Positions 7,301 to 15,759 of a stretch of 64,000 nt of DNA are shown here, in pieces. The position numbers and the translations under genes are program-made. The DNA is from Rikenellaceae bacterium (GTDB taxonomy: Bacteria; Bacteroidota; Bacteroidia; Bacteroidales; UBA932). The notes below the pieces were generated by a model. It was not told the origin of the DNA. It searched no databases and saw only the letters and a program-made list of their open reading frames with translations. Positions within the stretch are counted from its first letter, which is position 1; each line of letters begins with the position of its first letter. The DNA is taken from NCBI GenBank assembly GCA_900771335.1, contig CAAGNP010000019.1, positions 7,813 to 71,812 of the forward strand, given 5' to 3'.

Positions 7301-8329
7301 ATGTTGAAAGAATTCGTAAATAGTTTTGAAGAAGTGGTGGCAAGACATGCCGCAGATGGAAATATAGTGATAGTGGGACACTTCAATCCCGATGGAGATT
7401 CGGTCGGTTCGGTGACCGGAATGCACTATTATCTGGCAGAACTGGGAATAAGCTCGAAGGTTCTCCTCCCAAGCAGCTATCCGGACTATCTGGCCTTCCT
7501 CGACAAGAGGTCCGACTATATTGTTTTTACCAGGGATCAGGAGGCTGCCAGGGTTGCCATATCGGAAGCTACACTTATTATTTGCCTTGATTTCAATAAT
7601 TTGGGCAGAACTGAGGGGTTGAAGGATATGATCAGGGAATCGGGTGCATACAAAGTTCTTATAGACCATCATCCCAATCCTGAAAAGGACTCTTTTGACC
7701 TTATATGCTCTACCGTGGAGACCTCGTCCACTTGCGAGCTTCTCTTCTATGTGCTGATGGAGACAAAACTTATTGGCAACAATATAGACAATATGCCTTA
7801 CAATGTGGCGGAGGGACTTGCAACAGGAATGCTGACAGATACCAACAACTTCAAGAATTCAGCTATTGCCAGCACATACAATATGGCCTCTCTGGTCATC
7901 AGAAAAGGGGTATCGCTCGATGATTTGGGGAAAAGGGTGTTCGGCAGCTATTCAGAGTCGAGGATGAGACTTATGGGTGAGATGCTCCGCAATCAGATGG
8001 TTATCCTTCCCGATTTGGGGGCAGCATATATGGTATTGTCAAAAAAAATTCAGCAAGAGTACAATTATATGCGCGGAGATTCTGAAGGTTTTGTAAATTT
8101 GCCACTTTTAATAGATGGGGTAGGGGTTTCGGCCCTCTTTACAGAAGATGATGATTTTATCAGAGTCTCTCTCAGATCTCAGGGTGAGGTCTCTGTAAAT
8201 GCCCTGTCTAACGGATATTTTAATGGCGGCGGACATGAAAGGGCTTCAGGCGGGAGATTGTTTATCCCTGTAGATGAGGTGCCTGCATATTTTGAGTCAT
8301 CATTGAGGGAATTTTTGAAAAACAGATAA
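7301..8329 (+). CDS. nrnA: DHH/DHHA1 phosphoesterase, NrnA-like (oligoribonuclease / pAp phosphatase)
   Basis: About 342 residues from ATG 7301. DHH-family motifs are in order: GHFNPDGDSVGS (motif I, DxD), IICLDFNNLGR (motif II), LIDHHPNPE (the DHH motif), and the DHHA1 C-terminal GGGHERASGG. The family degrades 2-5 nt RNA and dephosphorylates 3'-phosphoadenosine 5'-phosphate with Mn in the cytoplasm. A longer reading from 7169 would overlap the divergent gene, and ATG 7283 sits at the predicted transcription start, so 7301 is chosen; 7283 remains possible. Leads an operon with two FKBP lipoproteins. Confidence 0.85.
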   Translation: MLKEFVNSFEEVVARHAADGNIVIVGHFNPDGDSVGSVTGMHYYLAELGISSKVLLPSSYPDYLAFLDKRSDYIVFTRDQEAARVAISEATLIICLDFNNLGRTEGLKDMIRESGAYKVLIDHHPNPEKDSFDLICSTVETSSTCELLFYVLMETKLIGNNIDNMPYNVAEGLATGMLTDTNNFKNSAIASTYNMASLVIRKGVSLDDLGKRVFGSYSESRMRLMGEMLRNQMVILPDLGAAYMVLSKKIQQEYNYMRGDSEGFVNLPLLIDGVGVSALFTEDDDFIRVSLRSQGEVSVNALSNGYFNGGGHERASGGRLFIPVDEVPAYFESSLREFLKNR

Positions 8330-8366
8330 CAGGGCATACTATTTGATACAGAAGGTGCCGTTTGGT

Positions 8367-8981
8367 ATGAAGAGATTTTTAATCATATTGTCTACTTTGG
8401 TTTACTTCGCCTGCTCGAACGATGTAAAGCTTACATTGATCAGTCAGGAGGAGAAGATAGACACATACCTTGCGAACAATAAGTTCAACGATACATCCCA
8501 GGTGATAAGGAATAAAGGTGTAAACAGATTGTATCTGGGATTTGTCCACGATTACATCGTAACTGATACCATCATAAGCGGCAGGGATACCACATACATA
8601 ACCCAGGAGGTCCCGATCAAAGACACTGTATACATAGATTATGGTGACTCCATCTACATCTCGTATGCAGGATATGTTTTTACATCTGCGCCATCTTCCC
8701 TTTTTGCCACCAATGTGGCTGAGTTGGCTCAGAAGGCCGGATGGGATATGTCCAAAATGGAGACCTCGCCCAAAGGGATTCTTTTTGAGGAGGGGGCACT
8801 CATTCCGGGACTGGAGTATGGCCTGCACAATGCCAGAGAGAAGGAGCATTGCCTGATTCTCTTCTCTGCTGAATATGGTTTTGGAAATATTAAAATGTAC
8901 AATATACCCAAGTTGTCCGCTCTATCTTACGAGATTATAGTGGATAAAGTGGTCAAAAAATCAGATAATCAAAAGAAATGA
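8367..8981 (+). CDS. FKBP-type peptidyl-prolyl isomerase-like lipoprotein
   Basis: The start is placed at ATG 8367 because MKRFLIILSTLVYFAC is a clean lipoprotein signal (Cys16); an upstream ATG at 8343 would add eight residues before it. The C-terminal half looks like a divergent FKBP domain: DSIYISYAGYVF, an insertion, then GALIPGLEYGL (compare the VIPGWxxGL motif), HCLILFSAEYGFG and a final YEIIVDKV strand. Likely a periplasmic folding factor similar in layout to GldI-type FKBP lipoproteins. The stop overlaps the next start by 4 bp (ATGA), so translation is coupled to the second FKBP. Confidence 0.75.
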   Translation: MKRFLIILSTLVYFACSNDVKLTLISQEEKIDTYLANNKFNDTSQVIRNKGVNRLYLGFVHDYIVTDTIISGRDTTYITQEVPIKDTVYIDYGDSIYISYAGYVFTSAPSSLFATNVAELAQKAGWDMSKMETSPKGILFEEGALIPGLEYGLHNAREKEHCLILFSAEYGFGNIKMYNIPKLSALSYEIIVDKVVKKSDNQKK

Positions 8982-9982
8982 AAAGAGTTAATTTGTGGAG
9001 TGTGGTTTTGGCTTCAATGTTGGCCTATGTGACAGTCTCTTGCGCAGTGGACCCTGTAGAGGATTCCAAAGCGATCCAAGAGAGGGTGTTCAATGCTTAT
9101 ATTCAGGCCAATGGCTATGGCAATGCTGAGACCATCGGAGACAGCATCTATGTGATAGAGAGAAATGGTGCAGGTGTGGGGGCGAGTCCTGTGGACAGCA
9201 CATACGCGATGGTGAGGTATACAGCCAAATACCCTACCGGAGACTATGCTGCATACAACTATGATTCGATAGCGGTACGCATGGGCACATACAAGAAAAA
9301 TAACTTTTACGGCTCATTCATATGGCCTGTAAAGATGGGTTATATAAGTGATCCGCTTAGTGATATTGTCAAGACCATGAAGCCCGGTGAGAGGGCAGTG
9401 GCAGTAGTTCCACCATGGCTCTCAAACTACAATGTCTCATCAGCATTCTCGTCAAATACTTCAATTATTATATACGACATTCTCCTTGAGAAGGTCATTG
9501 ACGACGTGAAGGAGTATCAGGCATCTTTGATGCAGGAGTTCTCAGACAAATATTTCAATGGTATGGATACCACCAAAACAGGATTCTATTTCCATAAATT
9601 CCATAAGAGCGAGAATCAGGATACTATTACTGACGGTTCGAGCCTTCAGGTCCGTTATGTGGGAAGGATGCTTGACGGTACAGTGTTCGATACCAATATA
9701 GAGGATACTGCCAAGAAATACGATTTGTGGGACAAAGCCTCCACCTACAATGCTTTGCCTGTGCTCTATTATGTAAATGACCCTGAGAAGATCGCAGAGG
9801 AGAGCAGCCTTGTTCAGGGTTTCTGTATGGCATTTACCTCAGGGATGACCTATGGTGACAAGTGCTTCATCTTCTTCGATTCTGATCTGGGCTACGGCTC
9901 TTCAGGAAGTTTGACTGATGGGGCTGGAATACCACCTTACTATCCAATCTCATTTGAAATCTGGATAGAGGATGAAAACTAA
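8978..9982 (+). CDS. FKBP-type peptidyl-prolyl isomerase lipoprotein with two FKBP-like domains
   Basis: 334 residues. Signal MKRVNLWSVVLASMLAYVTVSC gives a lipidated Cys. Two FKBP-like units can be seen: residues about 65-175, degenerate (STYAMVRYTAKYPTGDYAAYNYDS, then MKPGERAVAVVPPWL), and residues about 200-334, more typical (GSSLQVRYVGRMLDGTVFDTN, LVQGFCMAFTSGMTYGDKCFIF, GYGSSG, then YPISFEIWIED). Only the second retains the VxYxGxLxDGxxFDxS pattern, so it probably carries any prolyl isomerase activity. Overlaps both neighbours (4 bp and 11 bp), which implies a tight operon of envelope-folding proteins. Confidence 0.8.
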   Translation: MKRVNLWSVVLASMLAYVTVSCAVDPVEDSKAIQERVFNAYIQANGYGNAETIGDSIYVIERNGAGVGASPVDSTYAMVRYTAKYPTGDYAAYNYDSIAVRMGTYKKNNFYGSFIWPVKMGYISDPLSDIVKTMKPGERAVAVVPPWLSNYNVSSAFSSNTSIIIYDILLEKVIDDVKEYQASLMQEFSDKYFNGMDTTKTGFYFHKFHKSENQDTITDGSSLQVRYVGRMLDGTVFDTNIEDTAKKYDLWDKASTYNALPVLYYVNDPEKIAEESSLVQGFCMAFTSGMTYGDKCFIFFDSDLGYGSSGSLTDGAGIPPYYPISFEIWIEDEN

Positions 9983-11378
9983 GAAGAGAGTTTTCCTTAC
10001 AGGGGCCACAGGCAATATGGGCTGGGCCGGTTTTAAGGAACTTCTGAGTAGAAGCGACAGGTTTGATATCACCATCCTTGTCCGTCCGAGCAAGAAAAAT
10101 CAGAAAAAATTAAAACGATATACCGATCACCCCAGCGTACGAATCGTGTGGGGTGATTTGTCTAATTATGCTGATGTCCTAAAATGTGTGGAGGGGGCAG
10201 ACTTCGTCCTCCACGTGGGTGGAATGGTCTCTCCAATGGCAGACCGTTACCCCGAGAAGACCATGAAGGTCAATATCGGTTCGGCGCAAAATGTGGTCAA
10301 TGCAGTCAAGGCTCAGCCCAATAGAGATGAGATCGGTGTGGTCTATATCGGCTCTGTGGCCCAGACCGGTCACCACGCCCCACCATACCATTGGGGAAGA
10401 TGCGGTGACCTCGTCACAGCGAGCAGACACGATTACTACTCCCTTTCCAAATGCATTGCGGAGCTGGTTTTTGCAGAATCAGGCCTTAAAAAGTGGGTCT
10501 CAATAAGGCAGAGCGGTATGCTCTACCCGGAGCTCTTGACCAAGGCTGACGACCCCATTATGTTCCACGTTCCTTTCTCCGGAGTGCTTGAGTGGAGCAC
10601 GGTGGAGGATTCGGGCAGGGTCCTTGCAAATGTGTGCGAGGATTGGGTCCCTGCGGAGTTCTGGAGAGGCTTTTACAATCTTAGCAGCGGCCCGTCATTC
10701 CGTCTCACCAATTACGAATTTGAGAAAATGCTCCTTGAGGCCATCTCTTGCCCCCCTGTGGAGAAGGTGTTCGAGAGGAATTGGTTTGCAACACAGAATT
10801 TCCACGGGCAATGGTACACTGATGCGGACCGACTCGAAGAGATGCTCCATTTCAGGGAGAATGTGGATGCAAAGGAGTATTTCAAGAGACTTAAAAAGAG
10901 GGTTCCCTGGTATTTTTCATTGGCTCCACTTGCCCCTGCATTTGCGATCAAGGCATTTATGAAGCATCTTGCCACTTCAGATCCCCTCGGAACGCTCTAC
11001 TGGTTCAAACACGGGGTAGAGGAGAGGATTGATGCACACTTCGGCTCGGAGAGGATGTGGAGGGAGATTGGGGATTGGAGCACTTTTGATTACAGCAGAC
11101 CTTCGGATGAGGCACTCCTTCCAGATTTGGGCTTCGATGAGACTAAGCCCTCCGGGCAATGGACCATCGAGGATCTCCACAAGTCGGCACTTCCAAAAGG
11201 TGGACAGTGCCTGGCAACAGAGTTTGCCCCAGGGGATATATTTACCCCAGTCCGCTGGAAATGCGCTTGTCGCAATGAGTTTGAAATGTCCCCCAATTCT
11301 GTCCTTCGCGGTGGCCACTGGTGCCCCGAGTGCCTGAACAAGAGTGTATTGCCCGAAGAACCAACCCTATTGGAATAA
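9972..11378 (+). CDS. extended SDR (NAD-dependent epimerase/dehydratase) with C-terminal zinc ribbon
   Basis: 468 residues, longer than the usual 300-350. N-terminal Rossmann fold with FLTGATGNMGWAG (TGxxGxxG) at residues 7-19, DLSNYADVLKCVEGADFVLHVGG and the catalytic YYSLSK (YxxxK) near 157. A central part of about 120 residues with no obvious match follows. The end holds WKCACRNEFEMS and HWCPECLN, a CxC/CxxC pair that looks like a zinc ribbon. Cytoplasmic oxidoreductase or epimerase; substrate unknown. Its ATG lies inside the FKBP gene, so it is translated in the same operon even though the products act in different compartments. Confidence 0.8.
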   Translation: MKTKKRVFLTGATGNMGWAGFKELLSRSDRFDITILVRPSKKNQKKLKRYTDHPSVRIVWGDLSNYADVLKCVEGADFVLHVGGMVSPMADRYPEKTMKVNIGSAQNVVNAVKAQPNRDEIGVVYIGSVAQTGHHAPPYHWGRCGDLVTASRHDYYSLSKCIAELVFAESGLKKWVSIRQSGMLYPELLTKADDPIMFHVPFSGVLEWSTVEDSGRVLANVCEDWVPAEFWRGFYNLSSGPSFRLTNYEFEKMLLEAISCPPVEKVFERNWFATQNFHGQWYTDADRLEEMLHFRENVDAKEYFKRLKKRVPWYFSLAPLAPAFAIKAFMKHLATSDPLGTLYWFKHGVEERIDAHFGSERMWREIGDWSTFDYSRPSDEALLPDLGFDETKPSGQWTIEDLHKSALPKGGQCLATEFAPGDIFTPVRWKCACRNEFEMSPNSVLRGGHWCPECLNKSVLPEEPTLLE

Positions 11379-11396
11379 TCACCTAATACTATAGTT

Positions 11397-12212
11397 ATGA
11401 GAAAAGTTTTTCTATTGGCGCTATTCGCCGTCATTTTCACCTCTTGTGGTGATCAGACCTGGAGAAAGTATGATGATCCTGTAATGCGTGCATACCTTAA
11501 GGACAGTCTTGAAGTGATGGATGCCCGCAGTGCTGATGTACTTGCCTCTGCATATATGGCTGAGAAATATCTTGGGGAAAATACCGAGATTCCCGGCTGG
11601 GAGGGCTTTCCTGTTAAGCTATACGAATACTATACAGATGTGGACGTGAAGATTAACAAACCTAAAAAAGGTCTTGTCTACATGCTCAACCCATCTCCCC
11701 GTCAGCTCTCTATGTGGATACTCAATGCTGTCCATGCTGCTACCGATACCCTCCGCTATGAGGATATCAAGAGGCTGTCTAACTTTATCAAGTGGCAGTC
11801 AGGAGCTCAGTTCCCTGTAAAAGGTGTAGTGTATGAGGCTATGTATGTAAGAAACCACTTCAGACCATACGTATTTAAAGATGGTGTGACAGTTTATCTG
11901 GCTGATGCAGCCCATTTCCCAAGGGTAGACAGCACATGTACAGAAGAGCACCTTCAGTTCTACATCAACGAGATGGAGAACGTCCACCTCAAACCCAATA
12001 CCGGAAGATATGCCCGTATCTCAAGCACATCACGTGAGATGTACTACGAGGCAGGTGGTACAGTGGATGTAGGATGTGATACCCTCCGCTCTCATGCATG
12101 GCTTGATGAGGTGAAGAGACTTTACCAGAAAGCCTGGACCTCTGACGAGAACGAACTTATCAATGCCTGGGCCAAATATTGGCTGTCAGGTAAGAGAGAG
12201 TATATATACTAA
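11397..12212 (+). CDS. lipoprotein of unknown function
   Basis: 271 residues. MRKVFLLALFAVIFTSC is a lipoprotein signal (Cys17). The rest is soluble, rich in Tyr and Trp (WRKYDDPVMRAYLKDSL, GWEGFPVKLYEYYTDVDVKI, SKREYIY-like end) with no motif I recognise. Only 18 bp after the SDR gene and followed by a hairpin cluster, it is the last gene of the nrnA-FKBP-SDR operon. I cannot assign a function. Confidence 0.65.
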   Translation: MRKVFLLALFAVIFTSCGDQTWRKYDDPVMRAYLKDSLEVMDARSADVLASAYMAEKYLGENTEIPGWEGFPVKLYEYYTDVDVKINKPKKGLVYMLNPSPRQLSMWILNAVHAATDTLRYEDIKRLSNFIKWQSGAQFPVKGVVYEAMYVRNHFRPYVFKDGVTVYLADAAHFPRVDSTCTEEHLQFYINEMENVHLKPNTGRYARISSTSREMYYEAGGTVDVGCDTLRSHAWLDEVKRLYQKAWTSDENELINAWAKYWLSGKREYIY

Positions 12213-12229
12213 CAGTCTGAATGATATTT

Positions 12230-12320
12230 GGGGGCAGAAATGGCTGTTTTGCCCCCGTGGAGGCCTGAAATAGAAGTTTCGGGGGCAGAAAAGGCGTTTT
12301 TGCCCCCGATGCCCCCGAAA
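12230..12320. terminator. double GGGGGCA/TGCCCCC hairpin between convergent genes
   Basis: Two hairpins (12230-12256 and 12281-12307) share the stem GGGGGCA/TGCCCCC and near-identical loops. A third arm (TGCCCCCGAAA, 12310-12320) can also pair with TTTCGGGGGCA at 12277-12287. It sits between the lipoprotein gene and the opposing prfA, so it probably ends transcripts from both sides. Confidence 0.65.
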
Positions 12321-12349
12321 CTATTTTGTGTGATATTGTCCTGGTGAGA

Positions 12350-13432
12350 CTACTCCTCGCTCTTGAGACGCTCGGCGTTCTCAGCGATGGTAAGCTGGTC
12401 AATAACCTCCTGGATGGCACCATCCATAAAGACTGGGAGGTTATACATGGTGTAGTTGATACGGTGATCGGTCACACGTGACTGAGGATAGTTGTATGTA
12501 CGGATCTTGGCCGAGCGGTCACCGGTAGATACCATGGTTTTTCTCTTGGCTGAGATCTCGTTAAGGTATTTCTCATACTCCATGTTGTAAAGACGGGTAC
12601 GGAGCTCAGCAAGTGCTTTGTCAAAGTTTTTAAGCTGTGATTTCTCATCCTGACACTGAACCACGATACCTGAAGGGATGTGGGTAAGACGGATAGCCGA
12701 GTATGTGGTGTTTACCGACTGTCCACCAGGACCTGATGAACAGAAAGTGTCTTTGCGGATATCGTTCATATTGAGTTCGATATCGAATTCGTCAGCTTCA
12801 GGGAGTACCGCTACAGATGCAGCTGATGTGTGAACGCGACCCTGTGTCTCTGTCTGAGGTACGCGCTGTACACGGTGCACACCAGACTCATATTTCAAGA
12901 TACCATATACACCTTCACCTGATACTTTGCAGATAAGCTCTTTGAAGCCACCTGAAGTTCCTTCTGACTGGTTGGTAATCTCAAGTTTCCAACCCTTCTT
13001 CTCCACATATTTGGCGTACATTCTGAACAGGTCACCAGCAAAGATAGCAGCCTCATCACCACCTGAACCACCACGGATCTCGATGATAGCATTCTTGGAG
13101 TCTTGAGGATCCTTAGGGATAAGCAGAAGTTTGATCTTCTCCTCCATCTCGGGAAGACCGGCTTCGAGTGTGCTCACCTCCTCTTTTGCCATCTCGCGAA
13201 GATCTTCATCCTTCTCATTCTGAAGGATCTCTTTTGCATCGTCCAGATCCTGCACCATCTTGCAGTAAACTTTACCTGTTTCTATCACAGGTGCCAGCTC
13301 TTTATACTCCTTGTTAAGCTGCACGTATCTCTTCATATCGGACATTACATCCGGATCAGATATTTGTGCAGACAGGCTATCGAATTTGCCTTGAAGGCTC
13401 TTAATTTTCTCTACTAGTGAATAGTCGCTCAT
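12350..13432 (-). CDS. prfA: peptide chain release factor 1 (RF1)
   Basis: 360 residues, normal for RF1. Contains GSGGDEAAIFAGDLFRMY, the codon-recognition segment HRVQRVPQTETQGRVHTS with a PxT tripeptide (PQT here, PAT in E. coli; not SPF as in RF2), and the catalytic SSGPGGQSVNTT with GGQ, which enters the peptidyl transferase centre to release the chain at UAA and UAG. ATG 13432 is preceded by a -7 box at 13453-13460. Monocistronic and convergent with the nrnA operon. Confidence 0.97.
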   Translation of the reverse strand: MSDYSLVEKIKSLQGKFDSLSAQISDPDVMSDMKRYVQLNKEYKELAPVIETGKVYCKMVQDLDDAKEILQNEKDEDLREMAKEEVSTLEAGLPEMEEKIKLLLIPKDPQDSKNAIIEIRGGSGGDEAAIFAGDLFRMYAKYVEKKGWKLEITNQSEGTSGGFKELICKVSGEGVYGILKYESGVHRVQRVPQTETQGRVHTSAASVAVLPEADEFDIELNMNDIRKDTFCSSGPGGQSVNTTYSAIRLTHIPSGIVVQCQDEKSQLKNFDKALAELRTRLYNMEYEKYLNEISAKRKTMVSTGDRSAKIRTYNYPQSRVTDHRINYTMYNLPVFMDGAIQEVIDQLTIAENAERLKSEE

Positions 13433-13452
13433 AATGTTTCAAAATCAGGCTG

Positions 13453-13460
13453 CAAATATA
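13453..13460 (-). promoter_or_regulatory. -7 box of prfA
   Basis: Minus strand TATATTTG, 20 bp upstream of the prfA start. Confidence 0.55.
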
Positions 13461-13462
13461 GC

Positions 13463-13497
13463 AAAAAACAGGCATCCTCCAAAGGGTGCCTGTTTTG
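13463..13497 (-). terminator. intrinsic terminator of the CoA-transferase gene
   Basis: Minus-strand stem AACAGGCACCC pairs with GGATGCCTGTT around a short loop, followed by a run of T. It lies 22 bp after the CoA-transferase stop and immediately before the prfA promoter. Confidence 0.8.
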
Positions 13498-13519
13498 TAT
13501 ATTCATTCAGAGTCAGATA

Positions 13520-14824
13520 CTAGCCGATGAAGTGGAAGTGAGGGCCGAATCTTTCGAATGCAGCTCTGTCAAGTTCCTCTCTGTGGTCAGGGTGAGCTAC
13601 GCTGATGATAAGTTTTGCTCTCTCTTGAAGAGATTTGCCGTATAGGTTCACAGCGCCGTGCTCAGTTACAAACCAGTGGATGTGTTGTCTTGTAGTTACA
13701 ACACCTGCACCAGGGGTAAGGATAGGTGAGATCTTGCTCACACCTTTGTTGGTTACTGAAGGCATAGCGATGATAGCTTTACCACCTTTGGATAGAGAAG
13801 CACCATAGATGAAGTCGATCTGACCACCTACGCCTGAGTAGAATTTGGTACCAAGTGAGTCTGCGCAAACCTGACCTGTAATATCCACTTGAAGAGCAGA
13901 GTTGATAGCTGTCACCTTAGGGTTTTTAGCGATGATGTATGGATCGTTGGTGTATCCTACGTCCATCATAGCCACCATAGGGTTATCGTCGATAAAGTCG
14001 TAAACTTTTTGTGAACCCATCAAGAAGGTAGATACAAGTTTACCTTTGTCAATAGCTTTTTCAGCACCATTGATAACACCTTTCTCTACAAGAGGAAGTA
14101 CGCCGTCAGCGAACATCTCAGTGTGGATACCAAGGTTTTTGTGGTTACCAAGCTGTGCAAGAACTGCGTTAGGGATAGCACCGATACCCATTTGAAGGGT
14201 AGCACCGTCTTCGATAAGTGCAGCACAGTTGTTACCGATAGCTGTCTCGATATCAGATGGCTCAGAGAAGTGGGCTGGCTCAAGTTCAGAATCGCACTCT
14301 ACGAAGATATCGATCATAGACATAGGGATCATAGCGTCACCAAATGCACGTGGAACGTGTTTGTTAACAACTGCGATCACATATTCTGCACATTCGATAG
14401 CTGCCAAGGTAGCATCTACTGAAGTACCAAGAGATACGAAACCGTGTTTGTCTGGAGGAGACACCTGTACCATAGCCACATTACATGGAACAGCACCGCT
14501 GCGGTAAAGTTTTTGAGTCTCGCTCAAGAAGATTGGAATATAGTCAGCAAAACCTGCTTGAACGCTCTTACGAACGTTGCCACCTACGAAGAATGCCTGA
14601 TGGAAGAATACACCTTCATATTTGGCATCAGTGTAAGGAGCTTCACCCTCAGTGTGAAGGTGGTGGATGCGAACATCTCTAAGTTCACCTGCATCGCCTC
14701 TACGGCAAAGTGCATCGATAAGCACTTTAGGAGCACTTGCTACACTGCTGAAGTGAATATGGTCACCTGATTTAACCACTTTCACAGCTTCGTCAGCGCT
14801 AACGAATTTAATGTCTTTATACAT
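13520..14824 (-). CDS. acetyl-CoA hydrolase/transferase family protein (4-hydroxybutyrate or acetate CoA-transferase type)
   Basis: 434 residues of the Cat/AbfT family of CoA-transferases. N-terminal half: MYKDIKFVSADEAVKVVKSGD and VSPPDKHGFVSLGTSVD. C-terminal half: TLQMGIGAIPNAVLAQL, the HTEMFADG segment with the glutamate expected to form the glutamyl-CoA intermediate (near residue 237), and SGVGGQIDFIYGAS. These enzymes move CoA between acetyl-CoA and an acid such as butyrate, 4-hydroxybutyrate, succinate or propionate, in line with a fermentative anaerobe. The exact acid is not readable from sequence. Monocistronic, with its own -7 box and terminator. Codon use looks strongly biased (many GGT, GCT, AAG), suggesting high expression. 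Confidence 0.9.
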   Translation of the reverse strand: MYKDIKFVSADEAVKVVKSGDHIHFSSVASAPKVLIDALCRRGDAGELRDVRIHHLHTEGEAPYTDAKYEGVFFHQAFFVGGNVRKSVQAGFADYIPIFLSETQKLYRSGAVPCNVAMVQVSPPDKHGFVSLGTSVDATLAAIECAEYVIAVVNKHVPRAFGDAMIPMSMIDIFVECDSELEPAHFSEPSDIETAIGNNCAALIEDGATLQMGIGAIPNAVLAQLGNHKNLGIHTEMFADGVLPLVEKGVINGAEKAIDKGKLVSTFLMGSQKVYDFIDDNPMVAMMDVGYTNDPYIIAKNPKVTAINSALQVDITGQVCADSLGTKFYSGVGGQIDFIYGASLSKGGKAIIAMPSVTNKGVSKISPILTPGAGVVTTRQHIHWFVTEHGAVNLYGKSLQERAKLIISVAHPDHREELDRAAFERFGPHFHFIG

Positions 14825-14864
14825 GATATAATTGTAAATTAATTAATGAATATTCACTAAAGGG

Positions 14865-14872
14865 CAAAGTTA
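14865..14872 (-). promoter_or_regulatory. -7 box of the CoA-transferase
   Basis: Minus strand TAACTTTG, 40 bp upstream of the start codon. Confidence 0.5.
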
Positions 14873-14894
14873 AGAAAACAATCTTATAAATTGC

Positions 14895-14902
14895 TATCTT
14901 TG
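14895..14902 (+). promoter_or_regulatory. -7 box of mazG
   Basis: TATCTTTG, 21 bp before ATG 14924. It lies inside the longer reading that begins at 14891, which argues for the 14924 start. Confidence 0.55.
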
Positions 14903-14923
14903 CCCCCAATAAAAGTTCCAAAA

Positions 14924-15745
14924 ATGAAAAATAGAGAAAAAGAGTTGAAAGCATTCGAGCGTCTGCTCGATGTAATGGACGAATTGAGGGAGAAATGCCC
15001 TTGGGACAGGAAACAGACCATGGAGTCTCTCCGTCCCCAGACCATCGAAGAGACCTATGAATTGTGTGATGCCATCCTCAAAAACGATCAGCCAAATGTC
15101 GCCAAAGAGCTTGGAGATCTCCTTCTCCATGTGGTATTCTATGCCAAAATAGGTTCGGAGAACGGCACGTTCGACATCACCCAAGTGATCAATCTCCTGT
15201 GTGACAAACTCATTTTCCGCCACCCTCACGTCTTCGGTGAGACAGAGGTCTCAGGTGCAGAGCAAGTGGTCCAGAACTGGGAGCAGCTCAAGATGAAAGA
15301 GAAAGATGGTAACAAACGTATCCTTTCCGGTGTTCCGGACGCACTCCCTGCCCTCCTGAAGGCATACAGGATGCAGGACAAGGCACGCGCAGTGGGCTTT
15401 GACTGGGAGCAGAGGGACCAGGTATGGGACAAAGTCAGAGAGGAGCTTTCGGAATTTGAAACAGAACTGGACAAACTTCAGGCAAATCCCAAAGATCCCC
15501 AGGCACGCAAGAGGGCGGAGGGGGAATTTGGTGACTTCCTCTTCTCTGTAATAAATGCAGGGCGTCTCTACGACATCAACCCTGACACTGCACTCGATAT
15601 GACCTGCACCAAATTCCGCCGCCGCTTCACCTATCTAGAAGAGCACACAATCCGTCAGGGGCGCGACCTCAAGGATATGACCCTTGCGCAGATGGATGAG
15701 ATTTGGGATGAGGCGAAGAAACTGGAAAGGGAGGGTAAACTTTAA
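14924..15745 (+). CDS. mazG: nucleoside triphosphate pyrophosphohydrolase MazG
   Basis: 273 residues from MKNREKELKAF. First MazG domain with REKCPWDRKQTMESLRP, EETYELCDAI and KELGDLLLHVVFYAKIG (EExxE and ExxD metal ligands, residues about 25-85); second domain with VGFDWEQRDQVWDKVREELSE and EFGDFLFSVINAGR (about 160-225). The enzyme hydrolyses NTPs and dNTPs to the monophosphate and PPi. A frame extension to 14891 exists but starts upstream of the -7 box, so 14924 is used. Followed closely by tcdA (14 bp), probably in the same transcript. Confidence 0.93.
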   Translation: MKNREKELKAFERLLDVMDELREKCPWDRKQTMESLRPQTIEETYELCDAILKNDQPNVAKELGDLLLHVVFYAKIGSENGTFDITQVINLLCDKLIFRHPHVFGETEVSGAEQVVQNWEQLKMKEKDGNKRILSGVPDALPALLKAYRMQDKARAVGFDWEQRDQVWDKVREELSEFETELDKLQANPKDPQARKRAEGEFGDFLFSVINAGRLYDINPDTALDMTCTKFRRRFTYLEEHTIRQGRDLKDMTLAQMDEIWDEAKKLEREGKL

Positions 15746-15759
15746 TATTGCGTCAGCTT

